Below are positions 57,665-64,000 of a stretch of DNA of 64,000 bases, one piece after another. The translations under genes and the position numbers were made by a program. Origin of the DNA: Catenulispora sp. GP43 (GTDB taxonomy: Bacteria > Actinomycetota > Actinomycetes > Streptomycetales > Catenulisporaceae); NCBI RefSeq assembly GCF_041260665.1, contig NZ_JBGCCT010000001.1:62001-126000 (forward strand), written 5' to 3'. The first letter of the stretch is position 1. Every line of letters starts with the position of its first letter. The notes beneath the pieces were generated by a model. It did not search any database. It was not told the origin of the DNA and saw only the letters and a program-made list of their open reading frames with translations.

Positions 57665-58066
57665 ATGTTCTCGCGGATCTTCTCCCGCACCACTGCCGTC
57701 CACGCCCACTGCGACCTGCCGTGCGGCGTCTACGACCCGGCGCAGGCCCGGATCGAGGCCGAATCGGTCCTGGCCATCACCAAGAAGTACGCCGACAGCT
57801 CCGACGAGGCCTTCCGGACCCGCGCCATCCTGATCAAGGAGCAGCGCTCCGAGCTGGTGAAGCACCACCTGTGGGTGCTGTGGACCGACTACTTCAAGGC
57901 CCCGCACTTCGAGAAGTACCCGCAGCTGAACACGCTGTTCAACGAGGCCACGAAGCTGGCCGGCGCGGGCGGCACCAAGGGCAGCATGGACCCGGCCACG
58001 GCCGAGGAGCTGCTGGCCAAGATCGAGGAGATCTCCAAGATCTTCTGGGAGACCAAGCAGTCCTGA
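57665..58066 (+). CDS. sodN: Nickel-containing superoxide dismutase
   Basis: A 133-residue precursor. The nickel hook HCDLPCGVYDP follows a 14-residue leader ending in TAVHA; cleavage before His15 yields the 119-residue mature subunit, in which the His amino group, both Cys thiolates and a main-chain amide bind nickel. The remaining four-helix-bundle sequence (SDEAFRTRAILIKEQRSELVKHHLWVLWTDYFKAPHFEKYP) matches the family. AGGGG precedes the ATG at 57665. It is monocistronic and closed by a hairpin at 58108. In Streptomyces the gene responds to nickel; no clear Nur box was recognised here. Confidence 0.97.
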   Translation: MFSRIFSRTTAVHAHCDLPCGVYDPAQARIEAESVLAITKKYADSSDEAFRTRAILIKEQRSELVKHHLWVLWTDYFKAPHFEKYPQLNTLFNEATKLAGAGGTKGSMDPATAEELLAKIEEISKIFWETKQS

Positions 58067-58107
58067 ACCGCCCTTGATCGGCCCCGGGGCGATCAGTGCG
58101 GACCCGC

Positions 58108-58148
58108 GAGCCGTCCGGCGCCGGATTTTCCCCGGCGCAGGACGGCTC
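58108..58148 (+). terminator. Terminator after sodN
   Basis: A 16-bp stem with one mismatch (GAGCCGTCC-x-GCGCCGG and its partner) closes on ATTTTCC. It lies 42 nt past the sodN stop. Confidence 0.7.
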
Positions 58149-58164
58149 GTCTGTCCCCCGTTCG

Positions 58165-58170
58165 GGGTAC
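58165..58170 (+). promoter_or_regulatory. Possible SigB/SigH-type -10 (GGGTAC) upstream of the anti-sigma gene
   Basis: GGGTAC is the -10 consensus of streptomycete SigB-family promoters. The matching GNTT at -35 is weak. It stands about 170 nt before the chosen anti-sigma start, so autoregulation by the downstream sigma factor is plausible but unproven. Confidence 0.35.
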
Positions 58171-58341
58171 GTTGAGTGTGAGGGACGAGCACTGAGGGTG
58201 CGTCCGGGCCACGCCCGGGCACGCGTTCGGCGTACGATCCGCAGCAGAATGATTCACTCCAGCAGCGGAGGTGTCGTGCATCAGCACTCTGCCCAGCGGA
58301 CAGCCGTCCCCACAATCGCCTCAACGAGCGCAGGAAGCGGA

Positions 58342-58779
58342 ATGGGACAACAAAACGGTGCCCCGCAGGACTTCGTCGAGGTCCGCATCCCGGCCGAGGG
58401 TGCGTACCTGTCGGTGCTGCGGACGGCGACGGCGGGCCTGGCGGCCCGGCTGGACTTCACCTTGGACGAGATCGAGGACCTGCGCATCGCCGTGGACGAG
58501 GCCTGCGCCATCCTGCTCACCAAGGCGGTGCCGGGCTCGGGACTGACTTGCCGCTTCGAGCTGCGCGACGGCGCGCTGGGCGTGGACGTCTCGGTGCCCA
58601 CGCTGGACGGCAAGACGCCGGCCCGCGACACCTTCGCCTGGACGGTGCTGGCCGCGCTGGCCGGCCAGGTCGACGCGCGGGTCTCCGACGCCGACGGGCC
58701 CGACGGCCCCACCGGGACCGGGATCGGGCAGACCGTCACCATCAGCATGCTCAAGCAGCGCGGCGTGGGAGCTTCGTGA
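58342..58779 (+). CDS. Anti-sigma factor, serine-protein-kinase (RsbW) type
   Basis: A 145-residue HATPase_c-fold protein. PQDFVEVRIPAEGAYLSVLRTATAGLAARLDFTLDEIEDLRIAVDEACAILL contains the N-box (EDLRIAVDEA), and RDTFAWTVLAALAGQVDARV is a typical C-terminal helix. A stress anti-sigma would hold the downstream sigma factor inactive and itself be controlled by an anti-anti-sigma factor (not in this window). The ATG at 58342 is chosen because AGGAAG precedes it and homologous proteins have about this length; in-frame ATG 58249 and GTG 58276 (with GGAGG close by) are alternatives. Its stop overlaps the sigma gene start (GTGA). Confidence 0.87.
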   Translation: MGQQNGAPQDFVEVRIPAEGAYLSVLRTATAGLAARLDFTLDEIEDLRIAVDEACAILLTKAVPGSGLTCRFELRDGALGVDVSVPTLDGKTPARDTFAWTVLAALAGQVDARVSDADGPDGPTGTGIGQTVTISMLKQRGVGAS

Positions 58780-59852
58780 GCGCCGCCGAGGAGATCCCAG
58801 TGCGCGCCTTCGAGCCCGACGAGATCCCCGCCGCCCGCCGGGCCGGGCACGGCGAGGGGCAGCGCGGCGGCCCGTCCGCACCCGGCCCCGCCGCGGCCGC
58901 GGACGAGGACGTCGTGGACGAGCCGGACACCGACGCCGAGGACACCGAGGACGGCGACTTCGACGAGCCGGTCGTCCTGGAGCTGGAGGAGCTCGGCGGC
59001 GAGCTGGAGCACGAGGACGCCGACGGCGAGGCCGCCCCGCCCGCCGCGACCTCCTTCCCGCTGCGCCGCCCGCCGCGCCAGGGCGGCCCGCACGCCGAGG
59101 CGCACGCCCGGGCCCGCGAGCTGTTCGCCCGGCTGAACGAGCTCCCCGAGGGCTCCACCGAGCGCAAGCAGATCCGCGACGAGCTGGTCCAGATGCACCT
59201 GCCGCTGGTCGAGCACCTGGCCCGGCGCTTCCGCAACCGCGGCGAGCCGCTGGACGACCTGACCCAGGTGGCGACCATCGGCCTGATCAAGTCGGTGGAC
59301 CGCTTCGACACCGAGCGCGGCGTGGAGTTCTCGACCTACGCCACGCCGACCGTGATCGGCGAGATCAAGCGGCACTTCCGCGACAAGGGCTGGGCGGTCC
59401 GGGTCCCGCGCCGCCTGCAGGAGCTCCGGCTGTCGCTGACCAGCGCGACCTCCGAGCTCTCGCAGCGCAACCGCCGCTCGCCCACCGTGGCCGAGCTGGC
59501 CGAGTACCTCAAGATCTCCGAGGAGGAGGTCCTGGAGGGGCTGGAGTCCGCCAACGCGTACTCCACGCTGTCCCTGGACGTCTCCGAGGGCGGCGACGAG
59601 GACTCGCCGGCCGTCGCGGACTCCCTGGGCAGCGAGGACGAGGCGCTGGAGGGCGTGGAGTACCGCGAGTCCCTCAAGCCGCTGCTGGAGCAGCTGCCGC
59701 CGCGGGAGAAGAAGATCCTGCTGCTGCGCTTCTTCGGCAACATGACGCAGTCGCAGATCGCCGAGGAGATCGGCATCTCGCAGATGCACGTGTCCCGCCT
59801 GCTGGCCCGGACCCTGGAGCAGCTGCGCGCGCAGCTGCTGGTGGACGAGTGA
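58776..59852 (+). CDS. SigB/SigF-family RNA polymerase sigma factor
   Basis: A 358-residue sigma factor. Residues ~1-95 are an acidic, Ala/Pro-rich extension (many Glu/Asp runs). Regions 2, 3 and 4 follow: LVEHLARRFRNRGEPLDDLTQVATIGLIKSVDRFDTERGVEFSTYATPTVIGEIKRHFRDKGWAVRVPRRLQE (2.1-3.0) and MTQSQIAEEIGISQMHVSRLLARTLEQL (4.2). The start is the GTG at 58776, coupled to the anti-sigma gene. From memory, S. coelicolor sigH has the same setting and its long acidic N-terminus is proteolytically processed; that is a likely but unproven parallel. It would direct general or osmotic stress and developmental genes. Confidence 0.92.
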   Translation: MSAAEEIPVRAFEPDEIPAARRAGHGEGQRGGPSAPGPAAAADEDVVDEPDTDAEDTEDGDFDEPVVLELEELGGELEHEDADGEAAPPAATSFPLRRPPRQGGPHAEAHARARELFARLNELPEGSTERKQIRDELVQMHLPLVEHLARRFRNRGEPLDDLTQVATIGLIKSVDRFDTERGVEFSTYATPTVIGEIKRHFRDKGWAVRVPRRLQELRLSLTSATSELSQRNRRSPTVAELAEYLKISEEEVLEGLESANAYSTLSLDVSEGGDEDSPAVADSLGSEDEALEGVEYRESLKPLLEQLPPREKKILLLRFFGNMTQSQIAEEIGISQMHVSRLLARTLEQLRAQLLVDE

Positions 59853-59860
59853 GCCTCTAG

Positions 59861-59916
59861 CGCGAGCAAGCAGAAAGCGGCGGCCCGATCGGGCCGCCGC
59901 TTTCTGCTTGCTCGCG
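59861..59916. terminator. 56-bp perfect palindrome, bidirectional terminator
   Basis: The whole 56 bp is self-complementary, allowing a 27-bp stem around a 2-nt tip. It lies between the convergent sigma-factor gene and a small membrane-protein gene, 8 and 11 nt from their stops. Internal GAAAGC/GCTTTC blocks are visible. Confidence 0.85.
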
Positions 59917-59927
59917 TTCCTACCGGA

Positions 59928-60377
59928 TCAGTTCGTCTCGGGACTCTCGTCCTCGCGCCAGTGCTTGGTCAGCGCCGCCGTGGAGACCGGGGTGAAGATG
60001 CAGAACAGCCCGACGACCGCGGCCGCGACGGCCGGCACCGCCCCGATCCAGAACTGGGCCTGGACCATGAAGTAGGCCACCCACAGCGCCAGCAGCTGCA
60101 TCATCACGGCCGGAGTCCGGGCCCGCATGCTGGCCCGCCAAAGCCCGCGCGGCACCAGCGGCAGCGGGACGGCCAGTATCAGGAACGTGATCCCGACGGC
60201 GATGGCCTGCCCGCGCTCGCGCGGGGTCCCGACGAACGCCTCGACCACCAGCCACACCGAGTAGACCAGCGCCACCAGGCTCTCCACCGCGGTGATGGCG
60301 GCGGCGACGGTCAGGGGGCGCGGGAGGTGTTCGGCGGCGGGAACGGCCGGGACGGCTTGCGTCGGTTCGCTCGACAT
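59928..60377 (-). CDS. Small membrane protein of unknown function
   Basis: A 149-residue protein with about four membrane helices (TVAAAITAVESLVALVYSVWLVV, AIAVGITFLILAVPLPLV, TPAVMMQLLALWVAYFMVQAQFWIGAVPAVAAAVVGLFCIF). No conserved motif points to a function. ATG at 60377 is preceded by TACCCT with a 7-nt gap, so the message is probably leaderless; a longer open frame upstream has no support. The C-terminal tail is KHWREDESPETN. It is divergent from the diacylglycerol-kinase-like gene. Confidence 0.75.
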   Translation of the reverse strand: MSSEPTQAVPAVPAAEHLPRPLTVAAAITAVESLVALVYSVWLVVEAFVGTPRERGQAIAVGITFLILAVPLPLVPRGLWRASMRARTPAVMMQLLALWVAYFMVQAQFWIGAVPAVAAAVVGLFCIFTPVSTAALTKHWREDESPETN

Positions 60378-60384
60378 ACTCAGG

Positions 60385-60390
60385 AGGGTA
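60385..60390 (-). promoter_or_regulatory. Candidate -10 for a leaderless mRNA
   Basis: On the minus strand TACCCT lies 7 nt before the ATG at 60377, and no Shine-Dalgarno sequence is present. Confidence 0.4.
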
Positions 60391-60579
60391 GCAACGGCGG
60401 GCCGCGGACAAAGCGCCAGGTTTCGGCGGACGCGCCGACGGGCCGGATCCCGCGCTTCTCGCGTCCAGCAGGCGTAGACCAAAATACGCCAGCGGCCCGG
60501 CCCTTGCTCGCGACCACCTCGGACCGGGTGCGGGCGGGTCGCATACCGCAGTCGTAATACGAACCAGTAACGTGTGCCC

Positions 60580-61512
60580 ATGCGCGCGCTCCTGGTCATG
60601 AACCCCAAGGCCACCAGCACGTCCGAACGCACGCGCGAAGTGCTGGCCCACGCCCTGGCCGGGGAGCTCGACACCGCGATCGGCGAGACCGCCTACCGCG
60701 GGCATGCCGTGGAACTGGCCCGCGCCGCCGCCGAGGACGGGGTGGACCTGATCGTCGCGCTCGGCGGGGACGGCACGGTCAACGAGGTCGTGAACGGCAT
60801 ACTGAGCGCCGACCTGCCGGACGGCTGCCCGCGCCCCGACCTGGGCGTGGTCCCCGGCGGCTCGACGAACGTCTTCGCCCGCGCGCTCGGGCTGCCCAAC
60901 GACCCGGTGGAGGCCACCGGCGTCCTGCTGGACGCGATCCACGAGAACCGCCGGCGGCCGGTGTCCATGGGCCTGGCCGACGACCGCTACTTCACCTTCA
61001 CCGCCGGCTACGGCTTCGACGCCGCGGTGGTCGGGATAGTGGAGGAGCAACGCAGCGCGGGCCACAAGTCGACCGGCTCCCTGTACATCCGTTCGGCCCT
61101 GCGCCACTACTGGCACGGCCTGGACCGGCGCAATCCCCCGATCGGCATGAAGATGGCCGACGGCACGGAGATACCGCGGCTGTTCATGGCCATCGTCACG
61201 AACACTTCGCCGTGGACGTATCTCGGCAACAAGCCGATCGTGATCACGCCGGATTCCTCGTTCGAGGACGGCCTCGACTTGTTCGGCGTCACCAGGATGT
61301 CCGGCCGGTCCGCGCTGCGGATAGTCCGCCAGATGTTCACGTCCACTGAGAAACTGGTCCGCGGAAAGAATGTCAGCCTGCACCATGATCTGACGGAATT
61401 CACGCTGACCGCGGACGTGCCGACCGACTTCCAGGTCGACGGGGACCACTTGGGGCTGCGCGAAAGTGTGACGTTCCGCGCGATTCGCGACGCGCTGCGG
61501 GTCGCGATGTGA
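60580..61512 (+). CDS. Diacylglycerol kinase catalytic-domain (sphingosine-kinase-like) lipid kinase
   Basis: A 310-residue enzyme. The NAD/DAG-kinase nucleotide motif is VALGGDGTVNEVVNGI, followed by GVVPGGSTNVFARALGLP; further along GYGFDAAVV and the C-terminal DFQVDGDHLG are typical of DgkB-like and YegS-like lipid kinases. It phosphorylates diacylglycerol or a related lipid in the membrane. ATG at 60580 is used; a GTG at 60574 adds two residues. TAACGT stands 6 nt before the ATG. A structured RNA element lies about 110 nt beyond its stop. Confidence 0.9.
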   Translation: MRALLVMNPKATSTSERTREVLAHALAGELDTAIGETAYRGHAVELARAAAEDGVDLIVALGGDGTVNEVVNGILSADLPDGCPRPDLGVVPGGSTNVFARALGLPNDPVEATGVLLDAIHENRRRPVSMGLADDRYFTFTAGYGFDAAVVGIVEEQRSAGHKSTGSLYIRSALRHYWHGLDRRNPPIGMKMADGTEIPRLFMAIVTNTSPWTYLGNKPIVITPDSSFEDGLDLFGVTRMSGRSALRIVRQMFTSTEKLVRGKNVSLHHDLTEFTLTADVPTDFQVDGDHLGLRESVTFRAIRDALRVAM

Positions 61513-61623
61513 TGACATGGAGTCACGGACGGCCGCCGGGGCTCCGCCGAACACAGGCTGAACCCGGGCGCCGCCGAGGATTCCCAGGTACTAGTTCGCT
61601 CTAGTGCCTTTGGACTAGTCATC

Positions 61624-61668
61624 GTCTCCTCCTCACCCCCTTGGAAGGCAAGGTGTGAGCGAGGAGAC
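61624..61668 (+). ncRNA. Strong RNA hairpin, terminator or regulatory RNA element
   Basis: GTCTCCTC pairs with GAGGAGAC, then CTCAC with GTGAG after a bulge, and an inner CCTT-GG-AAGG can also pair. It could end the lipid-kinase transcript or be part of an unannotated RNA. Confidence 0.35.
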
Positions 61669-61917
61669 AGCCTGGAAATCCAAAAACATCGGACCAAGGG
61701 CTTGTGCACCGGCCGGAACCCCTGACACCCTTTGGGAAGGCACCTGTCGGAGGATCACCCGGCCCGGTGCGGTTGGACACTAAGGAGAAGCGGCGCGGAT
61801 CACACCCGGGTCGCGGTTCTCCCTTTGTGTCACGCCTTAGTCCGCGGAGCGCGTCAGCGATCTCCGCGCCAGGCCAACTGCCCAGTAGTTCGAGTGGTCC
61901 CGACCGCCGGGGTTACT

Positions 61918-61933
61918 AGTGAAAGCGTTCACA
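61918..61933. promoter_or_regulatory. Crp/Rex-like palindrome upstream of wblE
   Basis: AGTGA-AAGCGT-TCACA fits Crp (TGTGA-N6-TCACA) with one mismatch and also Rex (TGTGAA-N4-TTCACA) with one mismatch. A second TTCACAA half-site follows immediately. Mycobacterial whiB1 is known to be Crp-controlled. Confidence 0.5.
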
Positions 61934-62199
61934 TTCACAAGGTGGACGCCGGAACACGGGAACCCACGCGGCGGTTGTCCAGTGGCGGGCCCGCCGCAAG
62001 ACAGGTAGAGCCGTACAGAAGACGTACAACAGCGGGACCCACAGTGACCGGACACCCGCGTCCGGCGTTGTGGCAGTAGTACCCGGCACACCGGACGCGA
62101 CCGGACCCGCCAGGGCCGTGGGGGACCTGGACGAACCGCCGCTTCCGTGCCGGCACCGCACGCACACACGTACACCACGAAACCGAAGGAGTGGACCCC

Positions 62200-62451
62200 A
62201 TGGACTGGCGCCACCGCGCTGCCTGCCGTGACGAGGACCCAGAGCTCTTCTTCCCGATCGGGAACACCGGGCCGGCGTTGCTGCAGATCGAAGATGCCAA
62301 GGCTGTATGCCGTCGTTGCGACGTCGTCGACCAGTGCCTGCAGTGGGCGCTGGAGAGCGGCCAGGACGCCGGCGTGTGGGGCGGGATGAGCGAGGACGAG
62401 CGCCGCGCGCTGAAGCGTCGCGCCGCGCGGGCCCGCAGCCGGATGGCCTGA
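62200..62451 (+). CDS. wblE: WhiB-family iron-sulfur regulator WblE (WhiB1 type)
   Basis: An 83-residue 4Fe-4S protein. Four Cys ligands are in ACRDEDPELFFP, AVCRRCDVVDQC; the GVWGGMSEDERRALKRRAAR tail gives the G[I/V]WGG turn and the basic DNA-contacting helix. The WDWRHRA-type N-terminus (here MDWRHRAACRDEDPELFFPIG) and PIGNTGPALLQIEDAKAVC make it the WblE/WhiB1 orthologue rather than another Wbl. WhiB1 binds the primary sigma factor and reacts with nitric oxide. ATG 62200 is chosen for the AAGGAG site; a GTG at 62191 is less likely. Confidence 0.94.
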   Translation: MDWRHRAACRDEDPELFFPIGNTGPALLQIEDAKAVCRRCDVVDQCLQWALESGQDAGVWGGMSEDERRALKRRAARARSRMA

Positions 62452-62565
62452 CCAGGCCGTCCGCCGTCCCGTACCGGCAAAGCTCTCGCACGACCGCACG
62501 ACAACTTCATCAACATATGCACGTATCTCCGTGCTGCGGCGTTCTTGGACCGCAGTACGGACGCC

Positions 62566-62603
62566 GAAACCGAGCGGTCCGATGGGCCGCTCTGTTGGTT
62601 TTC
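62566..62603 (+). terminator. Terminator after wblE
   Basis: GAGCGGTCC pairs with GGGCCGCTC (one wobble) around GAT, flanked by GAAACC and GGTTTTC that extend the stem, ending in a T-run. It is 115 nt past the stop. Confidence 0.65.
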
Positions 62604-62682
62604 CCGGGGTCTTCTCCGGTGGTTCCGCCCCTAGCGTAGCGGAGTCCTGTTACCACTCTGTTGCGCCCCCGGGTAGCCCCTC

Positions 62683-64000
62683 TCACTCAGCACTCTGTGT
62701 GCTCCGTCCGTCCGGCTCCTGCGCCGCGGGTGCCTCGCCGACCTCCAGGTCCAGCACGGCCACCGCGCCTCGGCCGCTGGGGGCCGGCCGGAGATCGAAG
62801 GTGCCCTTCAGATCGCCGTGGACAAGTGTTCTGACGATCTGAAGACCGAGGTTCCCGGCCGTGGCGGCGTCGAAACCCGCCGGGAGCCCGTTTCCGTCAT
62901 CGGTGACGACCACCTTCAAGCGGGGCCCGTCGCGGTACGCCTCGACCTCGAGCGATCCGCCCCGGTCGGCCAGTCCGTGCTCCAGCGAGTTCTGGAGGAC
63001 CTCGGTCAGCACCATCGACAGCGGGGTGGCGATCTGGGCCGGCAGCACGCCGAAGCGGCCGGTGCGGCGCGAGCGCACGTTCACCCCGCCCGGGCCGCCG
63101 GCACCGACGTCCACCACCATGGCCAGCACCCGGTCGGCGATCTCGTCGAACTCGACCCGCTCGTCGAGGGTCTGGGACAGGGTCTCGTGGACCAGCGCGA
63201 TCGAGCCGACCCGGCGGACCGCCTCCTCCAGTGCCGCCCGGCCGGTGCCGTCGTCTATGCGGCGGGCCTGCAGGCGCAGCAGCGCGGCCACGGTCTGCAG
63301 GTTGTTCTTCACCCGGTGGTGGATCTCCCGGATCGTCGCGTCCTTGCTGATCAGCTCGCGCTCGCGGCGGCGCAGCTCGGTGACGTCGTGCACCAGGACC
63401 AGGGCGCCGGTGCGCTCCCCCTGCGGCCGCAGCGGGATGGCGCGCAGCTGGACCACGGTGCCGTTGCCCTCGACCTCGGCCTCGCGCGGCTTGCGGCCGG
63501 AGGCCACGACCTGCAGCGCCTCCTCCATCGCGCCCTGGACCGGGGCCAGGGCCGCGGTCAGGTCGCCGAGGTGCTCCCCCACCATGTCGGCGGCGTAGCC
63601 GAGCCGGTGGTAGGCGGACAGCGCGTTCGGGCTGGCGTAGACGACCGCCCCGTCGGCGTCCAGCCGGATCACGCCGTCGCCCACGCGCGGGGAGTTGTCC
63701 TGCTGATCGCGCGACTCCGGATAGGGGAATATCCCCTCGGCGATCATCCGCGCCAGGTCCGCCGCGGTCTGCAGATAGGTCAGCTCCAGCCGGCTCGGGG
63801 TGCGCGCGGCCAGCAGGTTGGTGTTGCGCGAGATCACCGCGATGACCCGGTCGCCGCGGCGCACCGGGATCGCCTCGACCCGGACCGGCACGTCCTCGCG
63901 CCACTCCGGGTCGCCCTCGCGCCGGATCCGCCCGGAGTCGATGGCCAGGTCCAGCATCGGCCGCTGGCCGCGCTTTATCGTCGAGCCGACCAGGTCGGCG
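62683..64000 (-). CDS. PdtaS-like sensor histidine kinase (5' end outside window)
   Basis: The visible 439 residues of a cytosolic two-component kinase; the frame is still open at the window edge, since the codons before the ATG at 63957 continue in frame (ending KRGQRP), so the GAF-like N-terminus is incomplete. Then a PAS region (GVIRLDADGAVVYASPNALSAYHRLGY), an HisKA_2 helix with the phospho-accepting His in REIHHRVKNNLQTVAALLRLQARR, and a HATPase domain (TEVLQNSLEHGL, TDDGNGLP, GNLGLQIVRTLV). This is the layout of PdtaS, which with PdtaR acts on RNA antitermination. The response regulator is not in the window. It converges on wblE. Confidence 0.93.
   Translation of the reverse strand, partial: ADLVGSTIKRGQRPMLDLAIDSGRIRREGDPEWREDVPVRVEAIPVRRGDRVIAVISRNTNLLAARTPSRLELTYLQTAADLARMIAEGIFPYPESRDQQDNSPRVGDGVIRLDADGAVVYASPNALSAYHRLGYAADMVGEHLGDLTAALAPVQGAMEEALQVVASGRKPREAEVEGNGTVVQLRAIPLRPQGERTGALVLVHDVTELRRRERELISKDATIREIHHRVKNNLQTVAALLRLQARRIDDGTGRAALEEAVRRVGSIALVHETLSQTLDERVEFDEIADRVLAMVVDVGAGGPGGVNVRSRRTGRFGVLPAQIATPLSMVLTEVLQNSLEHGLADRGGSLEVEAYRDGPRLKVVVTDDGNGLPAGFDAATAGNLGLQIVRTLVHGDLKGTFDLRPAPSGRGAVAVLDLEVGEAPAAQEPDGRSTQSAE

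Larger units (their letters stand above)
61513..62199 (+). other. 687-bp intergenic region and probable long leader of wblE
   Basis: No gene is supported: open frames here lack ribosome sites and family motifs. It contains a structured element (61624-61668), a Crp/Rex-like palindrome (61918-61933), a GGAAC-N18-GTT pair (61951-61976) resembling SigR-type promoters, and three ACTAGT sites. The region is rich in short inverted repeats. Confidence 0.55.

Noticed and set aside
61732-62079. 115-codon open frame in the wblE upstream region
   Set aside because: No ribosome site or protein-like pattern; it spans the Crp/Rex palindrome.

Overview
The window is one contiguous stretch of a very GC-rich actinobacterial chromosome. 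GTG starts, 1-8 bp start/stop overlaps, WhiB, nickel superoxide dismutase, KorAB, F420-type oxidoreductase and SigB/SigF-family sigma genes all point to a mycelial actinomycete near Streptomyces, and the long low-complexity tails suggest something like Catenulisporales (inference, not proven). From memory, the order of genes from about 51 to 64 kb resembles the sigH / wblE / sodN neighbourhood of Streptomyces coelicolor. No phage genes, insertion sequences, tRNA, rRNA or CRISPR array were seen.

Region 1 (1-12.7 kb): the 3' part of a glutaminase gene, then a long minus-strand phosphate-uptake (Pst) locus of unusual composition. The operon runs from a giant membrane-anchored binding protein with an N-terminal Ig-like region, through PstC, PstA, a PstS with a Gly/Thr linker and C-terminal membrane anchor, and a sortase-fold protein that has lost its catalytic residues, to PstB. 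Upstream are two separately transcribed secreted proteins, one of them a third PstS-like protein, and a pair of small DUF1508-like paralogues.

Region 2 (13-23.8 kb): UDP-glucose dehydrogenase, 2-oxoacid:ferredoxin oxidoreductase (korAB), a KimA-like potassium transporter fused to a C-terminal OB-fold, a RarD-type permease, a MarR regulator divergent from an alpha/beta hydrolase with a clear shared operator, and a polyprenyl diphosphate synthase probably serving menaquinone synthesis.

Region 3 (23.9-40 kb): a complete 14-gene nuoA-N complex I operon on the minus strand, with a near-perfect Rex (NADH/NAD+ sensor) operator upstream of nuoA and a rho-independent terminator after nuoN.

Region 4 (40-51.7 kb): accessory genes: a Pro/Ser-rich lipoprotein, a 1211-residue protein with 22 leucine-rich repeats and a repetitive acidic tail, a phosphotransferase, a DUF4389 protein, a channel-like membrane protein, a luciferase-like oxidoreductase, an arylamine N-acetyltransferase, a DUF4132-like protein and a HAD phosphatase.

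Region 5 (51.8-64 kb): NAD-type malic enzyme, a polar amino-acid ABC transporter, a CGNR zinc-finger protein, nickel superoxide dismutase with its maturation protease, an anti-sigma/sigma pair, a diacylglycerol-kinase-like enzyme, WblE/WhiB1 with a long structured leader carrying a Crp/Rex-like palindrome, and the 3' part of a PdtaS-like histidine kinase. At least six genes have a TANNNT -10 hexamer 6-8 nt before the start codon, suggesting leaderless mRNAs.
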